64,000 nt of DNA from Heterobasidion occidentale (GCA_039111635.1 JBCAQO010000013.1:744001-808000); one strand, 5' to 3'. Shown: positions 20,956-33,450, counted from the first letter of the stretch. The notes: generated by a model not told the origin, from the letters alone. Made by a program: numbers and translations.

Positions 20956-22400
20956 TCAATGGGAAGAAACAAGAGGAAGGAAAGAAAAAGAAAAAGAGGA
21001 AGAAAAGCTACTTGAAATTAAAGTGCCCCGTGGTAGCGACAAAATGTGAGGAAATCAATAAGCAGAAGGATCAGGAAGTAGGTCAAGTGTGCCTGAAAAT
21101 ATAGTGTTACCAAGAATGATAGAGCTAAAATGTTAGAAAATAGAAATCACACTAATTGAAGACCCAATGAGATTTAATCCAATGATGATAATGATTTTAT
21201 TATGGAAGATGCTACAGAATTCACTAAGAAAGAGGATAAAGCAAAAATAAATCCTACAAAGAAACAAACCCCTGGCAATCAGTGATCTCTATTATTGTGG
21301 TTCCTATGGTGGTTCTTGGACAAATTTTGTAATTGCCTGTTCAGCTTCCAGTCAGAGACATTTTAGGGTCATCAAAAGAACTAGCCAATCTACTCACCAA
21401 AAACTTGAAGTCTGTCACATTTTCCGAGGTCGAAGGAAAAATGGCTAATAGTGAGTCAGAGTTATTTTGATCAAGCAATAGAAAAGAACAAGAAGGTAAT
21501 TTTTAACTAGAAGAAGACCAGTCATATCAGCCACTGATCAAAATTCTTGTCAAAATCAATGGTATAATCCTTGAGGGGATTTTTGATACTGGATCTAATA
21601 TAAACATTATTAGTAAAGATACCTGGCAAAGAGCAGGGTGATAGCCAATGAATATAAAGTGTGGAATTACCATGAGGGATGCTAATGGGGAAGAGGGATA
21701 CCTACCAGGCTTATTGACAAATGTACTGCTTCAATGTGGCAATATTCAGATGCATGCAGATCTGTTTGTTGCGCCACATGTTTTATTTGAGCTCCTGCTT
21801 GAAAGGGCATGGCAGGAAACCAATTTAGTAGCATTAGACAAATTAAGAAATAGTACCTACCTGCTATTCAAGGATCCAGGTGATCCAGACAAAATTTTGC
21901 ATCAATTCTTTATAGGACCATGCTGGGGCCCAAGTGTGAGTACCATGACTATAAATGGAGCTGCCAAGAATGTCAAGATAGGTCAGGTCAATAAGATCGA
22001 TGCAGGGAATAGAACAGAAGCTGAAAGCTCATCAAGCGATAACAGCTTAAGAATGGATTGAGAAGGGTCTAATGCCAGTGAGAAACAGCTTAAAAGGGCT
22101 GAAAAGACAAGAAGAGATTCAGTTATTGTTAAAGGAGCAGAAGACTTATCACAAGATGAGCTAAAACAACACATTAGCATAAGCACAAAAATAAGGGAGA
22201 AAGAGCTAGAATATGAACAGAGCAGTATAAGTATTGAGTCAGTTAATGGAATCAGTGTACAGACATCCCGCTTCAACATGTCTGGAAACACAGAAATTTG
22301 TCTAGAGTACTTGCCACTCATTGAGACCATCACTAACCTGCCAGTACTAATGTGGGATGATGGTGTGGGCCATACAGAATTGAAAGTCATTCAGTAGGCG
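20956..22400 (+). pseudogene. Retroelement J aspartic protease region
   Basis: 21330-21460 reads DILGSSKELANLLTKNLKSV, the segment ahead of basidiomycete Ty3 proteases. At 21540 comes ILVKINGIILEGIFDTGSNIN with the catalytic D-T-G-S box at about 21585, then, after a stop, 137 codons (21648-22061) with CGITMRDANGEEG and APHVLFELLLERAW, corresponding to the LLLGRPW end of the protease fold. After that the frame is charged and unrecognised to about 22400. Stops separate all pieces. Confidence 0.7.
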
Positions 22401-24330
22401 CTTTCAGAGGTCAGGTATCTTCAATGTACATGACAGCTAGCTGATCAGATATTGACCTCTCCGTATTCTATCACACTTGATATAAGAATCAAAAATGGAA
22501 TTCCTTATTATTTGTCAGTTATGCTACATGTGGCTCAATTAGCATCACAGCCTGGGGAACCTTTTTCTCTACAAATTGGCCATTTATTTGTCAAAACTTA
22601 TTTTAGGTTGCTAGAGGAGGGGGGGTGGGGGGGTGTCAGATCAGGTTGAGTATCCACACTACAAAGCTAGGTGCTGTACTTCAATCTGGGAAACCCTGTT
22701 AATAGAATTATGAATGGATGACTTACTAATGGGGAAACACACCTCTAGGGTAACAATGCAGCACTAGCAAGCGTCCCTATAGTCCCTGTCACTGAAGCAT
22801 AGAGCTTGACTCGCCAGTCTCAACTCTGCAGCTCTTCGAAGACTACAAACTTGAGGACCAGGAGCACAAAGGACCATTGATAGGGCCAGTGCCTGTACAA
22901 GCAAACAAAGAGATAGGGTCAGTGTGTTTCTAGGAGCTGCTTGGAAGAATTGAGGTGACTAAGAGGGAGAGGGAAGAGAAAAACTTGAAGAGGAAACTGA
23001 GAAAGAAAGAGGAAGAGAAGAAGATGTGGATAGAAAAAAGAAAGGCGCATTTGGTGAAGAACAAATGATCAGAGCTTCAGGTCCTCCTCCACTCAGCCTT
23101 GTCAACTCTTATAATTCCACACCCGTTCCCAACAATTTACGCAAGGTGTTGGTCTTGTTGTTGAAGTGTGTGCTAGTCGCTGTGAAGACAAGACAAAAGG
23201 ATATGGAGGATAGTGAAGAAGATAGGAAGTCTGTGACGTACATCAAAGAAAATCAAACTTGGCTGGCTATTAGTCAGGCTCCTACTCTATCATCAAAGAT
23301 GGCTCTGCAATGGCTTTGCCCTGGCTCTAGGGGTCTTTCTTCTTTTCAAGATGTCTTTGTTCTTTCATTCTCAGTTCTAGAAGAATTAGCAGATATTAAT
23401 AAGCAGCCCTAGTTCATCTGGAGGAAGAACTTCATAGAAGACGCACAGGCATGGGAGAGATGGTAGCTAGGCTGGACAAAACACCAAGTGAATTTTCCGA
23501 CACGCACTATCTATCAGACATTGCATACACCCATCCTGTGACTTTTTATGAGTTAGCAGATCAAAGCATTATAGGGTACTCAGTGAATATGGTTCTAAAC
23601 ATCCCGATCTTTTCTTTTATCCTAGGTGCCTTATATCTTCCAGTGTTAGGACATATGGCAATGGCTATAGTCATTTTTTGAAGGAGGGCTCAGCAGCTTG
23701 CCTTGAGGGTGAAGAAGAACATAGAAGACAGGAACGAGGAGGTGTTAGAAAAGGAGCTTATGAGTAAGGATGTAGAAGTGCTCCTCAAGTTTAAACATCC
23801 ATGTGTTTGTCATCCTCTCAATATACTGGAAAGTTATTTGGATTTTGCAAGTCTGCTGGCTTATTCCTATGACTGGAGCCCCCTCTTCACAACTAAAGAG
23901 GGTGCTTTTCTTAGGATGACAATTGACTATTTTAAGTTGGTAGGGAGATGGGACTTTGCTGAAGTATTGAGGATGCTCTTAGGTTTGTATTTCATAGATG
24001 ACAGCATCATTCACTAGCTAGTCAACCTAGATATCTCCTCCAAACCCATGATGGATAGAATATTCTCTCCAAGAAGAACAATGTCAACCTCTGCCTAGCT
24101 TGCATGAAAAAAGCATTCCAACGCACCTTAAACATACCTGCAAGCATCAAGACAAAATCCAAGCCAGCACTGACAATAAACACTGTTGCAACATTAAAAA
24201 GAAATGCAACAAATGCACTGGTAAGCAGTGTAAGTGGGCTGATATGCAGAACTCTGTTGAACAGCACAAAGCCTTTGGTGAATAGCAGGGTGAGTAAGTT
24301 GATTAATGTGCATATGGACGCATAGTAGTG
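22401..24330 (+). pseudogene. Retroelement J, unrecognised downstream ORFs
   Basis: Four open stretches on the plus strand (22452-22649, 23026-23412, 23451-23681, 23703-24017) and one at 24104-24325. None contains an RT, RNase H or integrase motif that I can see. 23703-24017 includes FKHPCVCHPLNILESYLDFASLL and WDFAEVLRMLLGLYFIDD, which look like real protein but are unknown to me. A run of G (22617-22633) could form a G-quadruplex. They may be an accessory or gag-like part of J, or another element. Confidence 0.35.
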
Positions 24331-24979
24331 CAATAAGACAAGTGGGTCTAGGAGAATCTAGATCATCACAGGTTGGGAAGCTTCAAACTCATCACAACAC
24401 AAGAGAAATAATAAAGTGACAAGGCCAGAGATGATGGTGTACCGACACTCTAAGATGGGGTTCCTCACAGCCAGATTAAAACACACCTTTGAAAGCAGCT
24501 GATTTGGGCCTGCCGCTGGGGTCAAGGTCCTAGTGGAGAAGATGAGCCCAAGGTGGTAAAGCAGTCAATCATATGCTATGGATTGAGAAACACCTCATGA
24601 TCACAGACAAAAAGAACGCCTGGTTATGGAAGTAAACTGTGAGTGCAAGCACCAGGATAGACATCAATGTGTTGATCAAAGTGCAGGACCTTTGTTACAG
24701 ATATGAAGGACAGTGAAGACAAGTGAAGACTCAAGGAGTACAGAAAGACAGAGAGCAAGTACTATGAAGGAAATAAATGTGAACATAGCTAACATAGTGT
24801 GACCAAAAGCTTGAGTTGAGAGATGATCATTAATCATTACTGCGCAGCAGCGTTCCTTTTGTCACAGTATCCAACCTTGGCCAAATTGCCATGGCTCCTC
24901 TCCTCAAACAATCAGGATGCCAAATCAACACAAGCCCATACATTTGTAAAGTATAGTTTCATCTTATGAAGTCAATTAA
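24331..24979. other. No recognisable gene
   Basis: Short open frames only and no motif. The far end (from about 24950) leads into the integrase-like pseudogene and may hold its first exon. Confidence 0.5.
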
Positions 24980-26630
24980 TGATCATCTATAGCTCCTAAA
25001 GCTTATTTAAGGCCTGTTTTGCAGTTTTACTATCATATTGGCCTGAGCAACATCAAGATTGCTTCCTATTGCTTAAATCACTTTGACAAAGAGGTCTACG
25101 ATCTCAGGTATGTTGTTTCCATGCAAATGATATGATATTTACAACTAATATATGTTCTGCAGTGTTATCTGTGTTTGTTGTTTACACAAGAAATAGAATC
25201 TGAGAAGTACATGACAACAATGACACACTGTTGCTAGCATTATGGAGCATGTTGCAGAAATCAAGACACATTTTCCCGATGGAGGAGCTAATTCAATCAA
25301 GAAAGCATTGCTATTTGAGCAAAATATCCGTGTACCAAGGTCTGTCTATATTTTTACAATTCCCTGAAATGCTATCTAGAACCTGTGATTGCTAACATGA
25401 ATGTGTTGATTTATCAAGAGACATTGTTGCTGCATATCTAAAGGAGACAGAACTAGAAGCAGTGAATACGTGTTGTCAATGCTGCTTCAAATGACACTGT
25501 TCCTGGGCAGCCGGTGTAAATGACATTTGGGCAATTGATCAGTATGATAAGTGGAAATGTTTTGGACTTTTTCTCCATGTTGGCATTGATCTGTTCCCAG
25601 GATTGATTTTATAGAACAAAATTTGGTATACCAACAGCAACCCTTGGCTCATAACCTCCTACTATATCAAAATGGCATGCAAGTAGATGGTAAGTTCATT
25701 TTCACTTTCAGATTTTAGGCGCTTAAACCTGGTCAGGTGTTCTTTTTGTTACCCAGAGTGACCTGGGGTCCAAGAACTTTGGTGTTGCAAATGCACATAC
25801 CATTGCCTGCCATTGTCTTGATACATCACTTACCAGCACTTTACAACATTGCTGGATGCACAAACACTAGAATATCAAACATGAAATCTATTGGTCAATT
25901 TTGGCAGAGCCTGGACTCTAGGTTTTGAAAACATGTTAGATAACAGGGTGGAAAATGGTTGGTATGATATAGGTAACCCTCTGCACGAGTAAATAAAATC
26001 TGATGTTTTAGATTCATACAAAGATTCTGATCATTTTTTAGGCTATTATTTTGCTGGCTCACCATTCTTTGGCTCCAACAAGAATTAGATGCATGGGTGT
26101 ATTAGCAGAACATGATGGCACACCATACCAACAAGAACAAAATACTCCCTCAAGGCATCCCAGAGTTAGTCTGACAGAATCCATAGACGTATGGCTGTCA
26201 GAATTTTAAGGTATGGCCAAAATATGACCACACTCTATGCTTATTCTTATAGTTGTCAGATCTCTGTCCTAGATGAGATCTTTGATGAGCTTGAGCAAAC
26301 ATAGGCTCCTCCTAACCACAATGTCTTTAAACTGGTCCTTGATAAGTTTGCTGTGTGTGTGGAAAAATGCTACAGCTCAATCGACAAGCTGGTTGTCTCC
26401 TTAGAAATATTTTGGCATATTTATCTACAAATGCTTATGGTGCTTGGGGCCATGCTTATGGAGGCATATTTTCAGTAGATGCTTGACAGTCATGGCTCTT
26501 GCAGTGATGCTGAGATGGATGAATCAGATATAGTTCCACTTCTTCTCAGGTTGTGAAAACTCAATGGTCAACAAGTTGTGGGTGTAGTTGGGGATTTAAT
26601 AGAGGCTGAGGTGGATAAAGAGGTATACGC
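24980..26630 (+). pseudogene. Basidiomycete integrase-core (DDE-like) pseudogene with introns
   Basis: Segments in order match a multi-exon integrase-catalytic-domain protein family widespread in Basidiomycota: HFDKEVYDLR (25077 on), FPDGGANSIKKALLFEQNIRV, AAGVNDIWAIDQYDKWKCFG (25510 on), the WYTNSNPWLITSYYIK block, SDLGSKNFGVANAHT (25758 on), TLQHCWMH, and APPNHNVFKLV near 26310. Introns are recognisable at 25108-25162, 25340-25418 and 25690-25756. A TAG replaces a Trp codon near 25610 and other stops follow. The mobile-element status of this family is not settled as far as I know. The 3' end is split by LTR F2 and resumes at 27709. Confidence 0.75.
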
Positions 26631-27708
26631 TAATACGCTAGAGGTGTCTCTCAGTGCCAAGCACAACACCAAAACAACCTCTAGGGCAGGGGGTGCTGGA
26701 GCTAGTATCTGATATACAAGGAATTGTTAGTAACAACTTTAGAAAGCAAGGGTGTACTGAGGAGCAATGGGAAGTATGAGATTATAGCGCCTGAACGGCT
26801 TTGGGACTGTACCAGACAGTAACCGAATGTTTGGTTGGTTATGTTGGGGACTTGTCCAGTAACATCAAAGGTAGTGTTGCAACTGACAACTACGTGCTTC
26901 AAAGCCACACAGGACTCTGACAATATATAAGGGAGAACAAGAGGTATGAGCAAAGGGATGAGTATGAATGCAAACAAGGCCAAACAACAAAGAGGACAAG
27001 TTTTTGGAGGTCAACAAAGACAATTTCAATGGTTGAGACAAGTGCAAATGAGCTCTGAACTGTGGGGTGCAAAAGCTGGTTTATTCCAGAGTTGTATATA
27101 GATTTTTATAGTAAATGGAGCCCCTAAGTAAAATATTGAATGCAAAATAAGAGTAAATGCCAAACAAGTGCCAAGACCTGGCAAACAGGGAAGATAAGAA
27201 GGCAGGTGAAATGTCCATATAGGTTCTGAAGGTGATAAGGTAAAAGTCTATCAGCAATGACGAAATCCCGATTATTTAGTATCCATTGTCTGAGTGTAGG
27301 TAGCAGGAACAGGCATTGGAGAACCAATAAAATAAAGAAGCAGTAAATGTACGACCTAGGTGGCCAAGCGATGGTGCAAGATTGTGTTTGACCAACCATG
27401 TGGAAGTTGGGAAGATAAGTGATAAGGACCAACCAACTTATGGAGCACATTGGCCAAAATGGACTACTGGCTCCGATCTTGTAAACACCTATTGTCACAC
27501 TCCTGTGCGGTCATGGTAAGTACGTGAAGTATGGTCAAACTGACCCAAATGCTGCCGAACATTCTTTGGTAGCTTGCGGTCAATTGGATAGGGACCGACC
27601 ATGTTCGGTAAGAGTCAGTGTTTTCGGTACTCATCTAGAGCTATTTGGTATCTTCCCAAAGCTTCCTAAATACCTCCCTTGGACTCTAGCATGGGTGCAT
27701 GCTCATCA
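26631..27708 (-). repeat. Solo LTR F2
   Basis: On the minus strand it runs TGATGAGCATGC to GTATTA and aligns with F1 (58738-59813) over its whole length. Nearly every CpG of F1 is TpG or CpA here. Flanks ACGC (26627-26630) and ATGC (27709-27712) are a 4-bp target duplication with one CpG transition; removing the insert restores an open frame in the integrase-like pseudogene. Confidence 0.85.
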
Positions 27709-27775
27709 ATGCTGTCTTCACAGACACTAATTTTAACATTGAATATACTGAAGGTGGTGGTGATATTTTATGACT
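27709..27775 (+). pseudogene. Integrase-like pseudogene, C-terminal end
   Basis: Reads VFTDTNFNIEYTEGGGDIL then stop, in frame with EVDKEVYA before the F2 insertion. An acidic tail fits the family. Confidence 0.55.
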
Positions 27776-28202
27776 ATAGTGTCCTATGTTGTTAAACCAT
27801 ACAGTTTCTGTCGTCAATGTCCAACTTTCTACTTTATGTTGTTATTTTCATCATCATCAAGCTATTGCTTTCACCAATGGCCTATGCTACCCATTGCAAA
27901 TTATTGTTATTGTTCCTTGGATAAGGTGTCATTCATACACAACTCCAATTCTAAGGAGATTGTGGAGTGATCAATCATTAGTGATGTTTTAATTCTTACT
28001 AACTCTTCACTTCCCCTGGTCATTTTTTATATACAGCCAGGTGTCGGGCCCTTTTGGAAAGAATTTTAGACAGGTTTTCAACACCCTTGTGTGTGTCCTT
28101 CTCTTTCCTTTTTACTACCTCTGCCACTCCTTACCACTGCTATTCTCACACTCTTTCTGATTATTTTGCATTTATTCTACTAATCATATCTTATGTGGCA
28201 GC
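27776..28202. other. No recognisable gene
   Basis: AT-rich sequence with two overlapping short open frames (27770-27992) that show no family pattern. Nothing else is seen. Confidence 0.5.
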
Positions 28203-28995
28203 TGTTAAAAGCCGGCTTATAACACATAATATATGATCACCTGATCATATGATACGTGGTCTATGACCAATGGATATGACCTACACCCGGTGACCAACCC
28301 CTTGACTTCACTAACAGACATTGAGTTATCTTATCTTATCTTTCATTCCTGATTAATGATCAACTATGTCACTGACATGATTGATTGCATCATGCTTCTT
28401 TGATTGCATTATAGGTTACATCACTTTGATTGTTGATCCTTTGATTGTTGATTGTTTGCTTTTATTTGACTGTTTACTTGAAACCTTAAAAAAGCACAGA
28501 CCTTCTATGGATCATGCCCTAAAGTAGACTACGTATATATAAAATGAGCCAGAGACCTGTCTCGCCAGCTTATTCACCTTTGTTACTTCCCTATCTGTTC
28601 TTACTCTTGACCTTTGGTACTGGTCATACTTCTGCTATATCATAGTCTTTGCCATTAGGAAAGACCTTATTGTCAATAGAACATCTGATTAAACATCAGT
28701 TTAACTTGCCCTTGCGCTTCTCTCTATCATCATCCTCAATCGCTCAATTGTAATATCAATACTGGCTACGTTCTACACAGAACTAGCAGTATTCTATCTC
28801 AACTTTAGTGGGCAGCATATCTACTGTCATCCAGGCCCACATCAGGTTGTACCCTCACACCTGTGGGAAGACCTCTGTGCCTTCTTAAGGCATAATACCA
28901 TCACGAGTCTCTCATGTATTCTAAGCTACGCACACAGTTAGCCGCTAGTGCCTTCATTGGATGCACTTGGATTTGGCACATCCCTCAGTGACTCA
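28203..28995 (+). repeat. LTR-like repeat G1
   Basis: Starts TGTTAAAAGCCGG and ends near CAGTGACTCA; about 793 bp, with an inverted homologue at 48496-49283. It has a TATA-like GTATATATAAAATG near 28530 and a perfect palindrome TATGATCACCTGATCATA at 28232-28249, 30 bp from the start. TG...CA ends, length and single TATA point to a solo LTR. No target duplication is found (GCAGC / GAGCC). Confidence 0.6.
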
Positions 28996-29379
28996 GAGCC
29001 TCCTGCCACATCATGTGTAAAGACCAGGTCATAACAGCGGCGCAGTTTACCCCAGAGCCTTTGTCACAGCTGTGCAAAAAGCATGACTGCAAAAAGCTAA
29101 TCTTGGTTCATCATCATTATTCCGTGGAAGATGCAAACAATGAACCTAGCAAAAAGGTCTTTCAAGATTGCTTTGTTTACTATCGCAACAAAGTTGGTAG
29201 TTGAGTAGTGTCATCTTCTGGTGAGTAGCCAGTATTCTGCTTGTATTTTAATTGGCACTCTTGATCAAAGATACAACTAAGCCCCAACAATGCCTCAGGC
29301 TGATTCTTTGTCAGAGCCCAAACATCCTGAGTATCATGCTTATGTGGGCCAGCAAATTGCCACAGCTCAATAAGGCGGT
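28996..29379. other. Unassigned
   Basis: A 63-codon frame at 29013-29204 (CKDQVITAAQFTPEPLSQLC) may belong to the pseudogene that follows, but I recognise no domain. Confidence 0.35.
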
Positions 29380-31250
29380 GAGTTTTCACAATGACTCCGG
29401 ACTTGCTTGCTTTACTAATATCATGTATAAGGACTTCAACACTAGTGCATGCAGTTAGAGCAGCCATACTGCAGATACTGTCCCACAACCGCATGCCACC
29501 ACCTCCTTCAAATTTGCAACTACCCCATATTAGCGTGCCTGGTCCAATCAGCAATTCCTATAATCTTCCTTCATTAGCCCTTCATATTAGTTGTGAGGAC
29601 GGCCTTGGGTATCAAGAATCCCATCAGTCCTATGATGCCCTAAAGCTACAACTTTGTGAGTATGCTCGTACTGGAGCAAAGGATGAAGTTGCCACGGTAA
29701 AGGCAAGAATACCGGCTTTGGTTGAAGGCTGTGCTGCTTCAAAGATCCTGGGTATGAGTAGTCTACTTCCTATTCTCTTGCACAGCTAATTCAATATTAA
29801 TAGAATATCATTGACTTTATTGCCAATGTTTCTGCACAGATTGGCATATTTGGTCTCAAGAAAATTGTCTTCAATGCGCTATATTTTGCATTTTTCTAAT
29901 AGTTTAGAGGATTTCAAGTCTCTTTTGATGAGACACGCTTCCAAGATGCTCATTGGGTAGAGCTAAACCTGGATGCTAGAGTTGATGCAATTTTTGCTCA
30001 GTTTTGAAATACCAAGACTGGTAGATTCAAAAAAGGTGACGTTGTTATACAGTTACAGATTCCGATCATATCACAATGTGGAGATTCATTGCTTGGAGAT
30101 GGTAACATTGGAGGTTGATAAGCTTGAGAATCCACTTGTGAGTTGTTTCATTCTTCTACTTTATGACCTGTATTAATAGCCAATACATGATCTCAGAGTG
30201 CAGGTATTCGTGCACAATTTACAATTACCAACTTGCCCTCAAAGAAAAATCCGCAAAATGTGAGCAGCAAGCAATGGCATTGGTGATCATTGTGCATGCT
30301 TTACACAATGCTATTGATGGAGTCTACCATCATCTTACAGCCAGTAAAGGATGCTGAGTTGCATGAGAGTGACACTAATGAATTGCGGCCTTCAAAACAT
30401 GGAAGGCAAGCTGCCAATCCTACACTGCCTCCTACTCCGAGTATACATCATGTCCAGAGAGCACTGCTAGCACACACAGCCCCTCAAAAGAATGGTGCAA
30501 TCATTCTGTTTGTCACTTTATTAATTTCATGTTTATCCCCTTTATAACTTCTCTTCCAAGGCATGTTATCACCACTCCATATAAAAGTTGAAGCCATCAA
30601 GGTCATTGTTTATCCCTTGCCTACCAAATTCTATGCCAAGCTTTGCTACATAGATACAAGAGGTCAAACTGACCACAGCAACTTTGTTTCTCAAGAGAGG
30701 AGATGTGATTGAGTATAGTTTTTTCAAAGGCATGTGGAGGGGCACGATCAACCTACTTCCTCTCTTATTTAAGTCACACAATGACCAAATTGCTGTCAAA
30801 CAAGCCTACCACTGTAAGGCAAAGTCTAATAAAATTCAGGTCTTGGACATCTGTCACCAAGTCGAGGTCTTGTCTCAGGATCTTCTTAGTACTCAATGGG
30901 ATTTTGTACCTCTGTCGCTGGTATACAATTCATTGCCAAAAAACTCCGTAAACCTGGAGCTAGTAGGCCACCTTTCGTGATTCCACAGTTTTGCTATGTC
31001 AAGATAGCACTCACAACTATTATTCCTCATTCTAACAGCTTGTAAGAGCAAACTACATTTCTCTTCAAGAAGTATATCAATCCAGAGAAGGAGAAAGGTT
31101 GGCGCAAGTACATCAACAATAATAGCACAATACCTGTGCCTTATCGCGAACATAGTGATCTGCACCATGGAGACTTCTTAGCATTCTGTCAGCACATACA
31201 GTATTGGAAGACAAGCAAACTCCTGTTTGTCAGTAACTATCAAGGCAAGT
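29380..31250 (+). pseudogene. Alpha-kinase-like pseudogene
   Basis: 29490-29740 encodes a Pro-rich then helical stretch (YDALKLQLCEYARTGAKDEV) ending at an intron-like GTATGAGT. 29900-30120 and 30180-30360 give further frame-broken pieces. From 30670 to 31245 the order LFLKRGDVIEYSFFKGMW, VLDICHQVEVLSQDLLSTQW, PPFVIPQFCYVKIAL, GWRKYINNNSTIPVP and FLAFCQHIQYWKTSKLLFVSNYQG recalls basidiomycete proteins with a C-terminal alpha-type kinase domain. The sequence ends at a splice-donor-like GCAAGTAC after YQG. Many stops. Whether it was a host gene or cargo is unknown. Confidence 0.45.
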
Positions 31251-32000
31251 ACAGTTTTTTAATCCACACTCACTTTCTAACCCCTTCAATATCACTACAT
31301 CGCATCATCAAATTCTTGCTAATAGTTTCTTTTCCATTGCTCTCTATCCCAAATATTTCATTCCTAACCTCCTTAACACACTCATAAACCTTAGATAACC
31401 TAATAATAACTTCTAACCTTCTATCAACTATGTGTCTCCTAACCTACCACTTTAAACCCTACTCAACTCTATGCCATCCAACCTCTCTGCTTACTCTAAT
31501 CCCCCCCTCACCCCCATACCCCATCCCTGTCCCTAAATCCATCAAAATTTATTCTACTTGTTTTATTGATGCATCAACAATGGCTCATTCTCAACCTTGA
31601 CAAACGTCAAAAGGTCTCCTTGGAAAACTGTAACTGCTACAGTTTCTGGAATACCTTGCCAATTTTCCTTGATACTCTGCTTTGTCCCTGTCCTGTCTAC
31701 CTTGCTGACCTTGATGACCTTACAAGTCCAAACCCTATCTTCTTGCATCCATTCAAACCTCATAAACTTTTATAGTCCTTACCACTCCTATTCTCTCCCA
31801 CACCAACCTCCTCTCATCCACTCCTGTTTTATCCCATCCTCTAAACACTCACCTTGTCTCCTAACCAACCTTCACCCTTCTATCTAACACATTCCCCTCC
31901 TTCCAATCCACCTTCCCAACCTGCCCTCAGTCTCACCCACTTCTCCTCATTCTTCCCATCATTGCAACCTCCCTTCATCCCTTACCTTTCCTTACTAAGT
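31251..32000. other. Pyrimidine-rich stretch without a gene
   Basis: The plus strand is strongly C/T-rich between about 31380 and 32000, with many CCT, CTC and ACC runs. The open frames here are Ser/Pro/Leu-rich by-products of the composition. No motif seen. Confidence 0.6.
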
Positions 32001-33450
32001 GTCAAGCTCATTGACAGAATATACAGTCACACACAATACTATGTCTATCTTATCTTCTTTGCCCTTACTTCTTATTGGCACTGGCAGATTACCTGCCACA
32101 ATATAACCACTCACATCTAGTAGGCCACTAATTGGGCTTGAGATTGGATTATTTGTGTTGGCAGCAATAGCTTCCACATTCCACCGGGATAATCAATGCT
32201 TACCCCTGTGGATGAAATAGAGCTGCAAAAGGGTTATAACCCCACTAAGGACCTCCAATGTTTGCAACTTTCCAACTAATGCCCCTATATCTTCAATAGC
32301 TGTCCCTAGCCCCCATTCTCTATGAGCTTGTCCAGGCCCACTTTGTCAAACACAGACACCTTAAAAGTGTCTCTCTTTATTAGGTTGTTCCAAACTTGTA
32401 TTGTGGCCTCAAGATTCCACCCGCCAATCTAAAAGACCTCCATCTTTTCCACAGCCTCACTGATTTTTATAGTATATCCAAGAGGCACTCTCTTTTCTTG
32501 CCCCCCACTGATCAGCTGCAGCCCATCAGTTTGCACAATGACTGCACCCTTACCTTCACAATTTCCCCATCTTCCAACAAAAGACAGGAGTGGGCAGTCT
32601 TGTTTAACCTCTCTATATGTGAGTTTGTCTATGGCAAGGCCTTCTAGGATATCAGGGTCTACAATCATCACTTTGGAGTCCTAATTTCCGGCATTGACCA
32701 ATGCTCCTTTGGTTTTGCCAAGGTCCTCCTCATCAGTGCATTCTGGTCTAGCAAAGATCTGCAATTGCCTTATAGCTGGGACTACAATTGTGGCATCTAG
32801 GCTGGTTCTCACTTTAATATTGTTGGCGAGCATGTTTTAATGGAATCCATATGTGTCAAAGACTGGAAAGATGTCACTGAGCAAGCCTTGTAGGAGATGC
32901 TCAAGGTTAGGATGCTCGGCTACCTGTGATTCCTTTATCTCTAACCATTGGCTCCTGGTCATACCTGATCTGCTTTTGATTTTGTGGTTAGATATTGTGT
33001 ATCTTTGTTTTCTACAATTACCTAACCTTGCTCTCCTCATCATATCAAGCTCTTGCCATTGATTCAGTCACCTATATAGCCACATTGTAATCCTTTTTCC
33101 TATTTGCTAACATTTCTACGATGTTGACAGCCATATATCTAACCACGCTCAGACGCTCCCTTGAATATGCCAGACTCTGCTTGCTTGAGGTTACGAGTTT
33201 TCTCTGGCACGTAGGTGGTAGCCTTGCACCCACAACAAGTGTGGTTCTCCATGCCCACATGCTTGCCATTCTTCATTGCAGTGGGCCCATGGTGTCTATA
33301 TTGTGATACACAGTGTAGATGCATGCTTAGGTCAAGTGTATGTTCTGCAAGATGCTTGTTAGTATCATCAAGCAACTCATTGTGATCATGTGCATTCCTC
33401 TTGACTTGACTGAGGATATCAATGGTGATCTAATCATCAGTGCAACCCCC
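32001..33450 (-). other. Unassigned minus-strand ORF fragments
   Basis: Four open stretches on the minus strand (33375-33139, 33043-32837, 32671-32429, 32177-31995) may be exons or frame-shifted parts of one decayed gene. 33375-33139 contains HTCCGCKATTYVPEK, a possible half zinc site; 32671-32429 contains PDILEGLAIDKLTYREV. I recognise no family. Confidence 0.3.

Noticed and set aside
21983..22390. 135-codon minus-strand frame in element J
   Set aside because: It is antisense to the charged region behind the J protease and shows only Ser/Leu-rich composition.
29180..29554. 124-codon minus-strand frame
   Set aside because: The opposite strand carries the better coding pattern leading into the alpha-kinase-like pseudogene.
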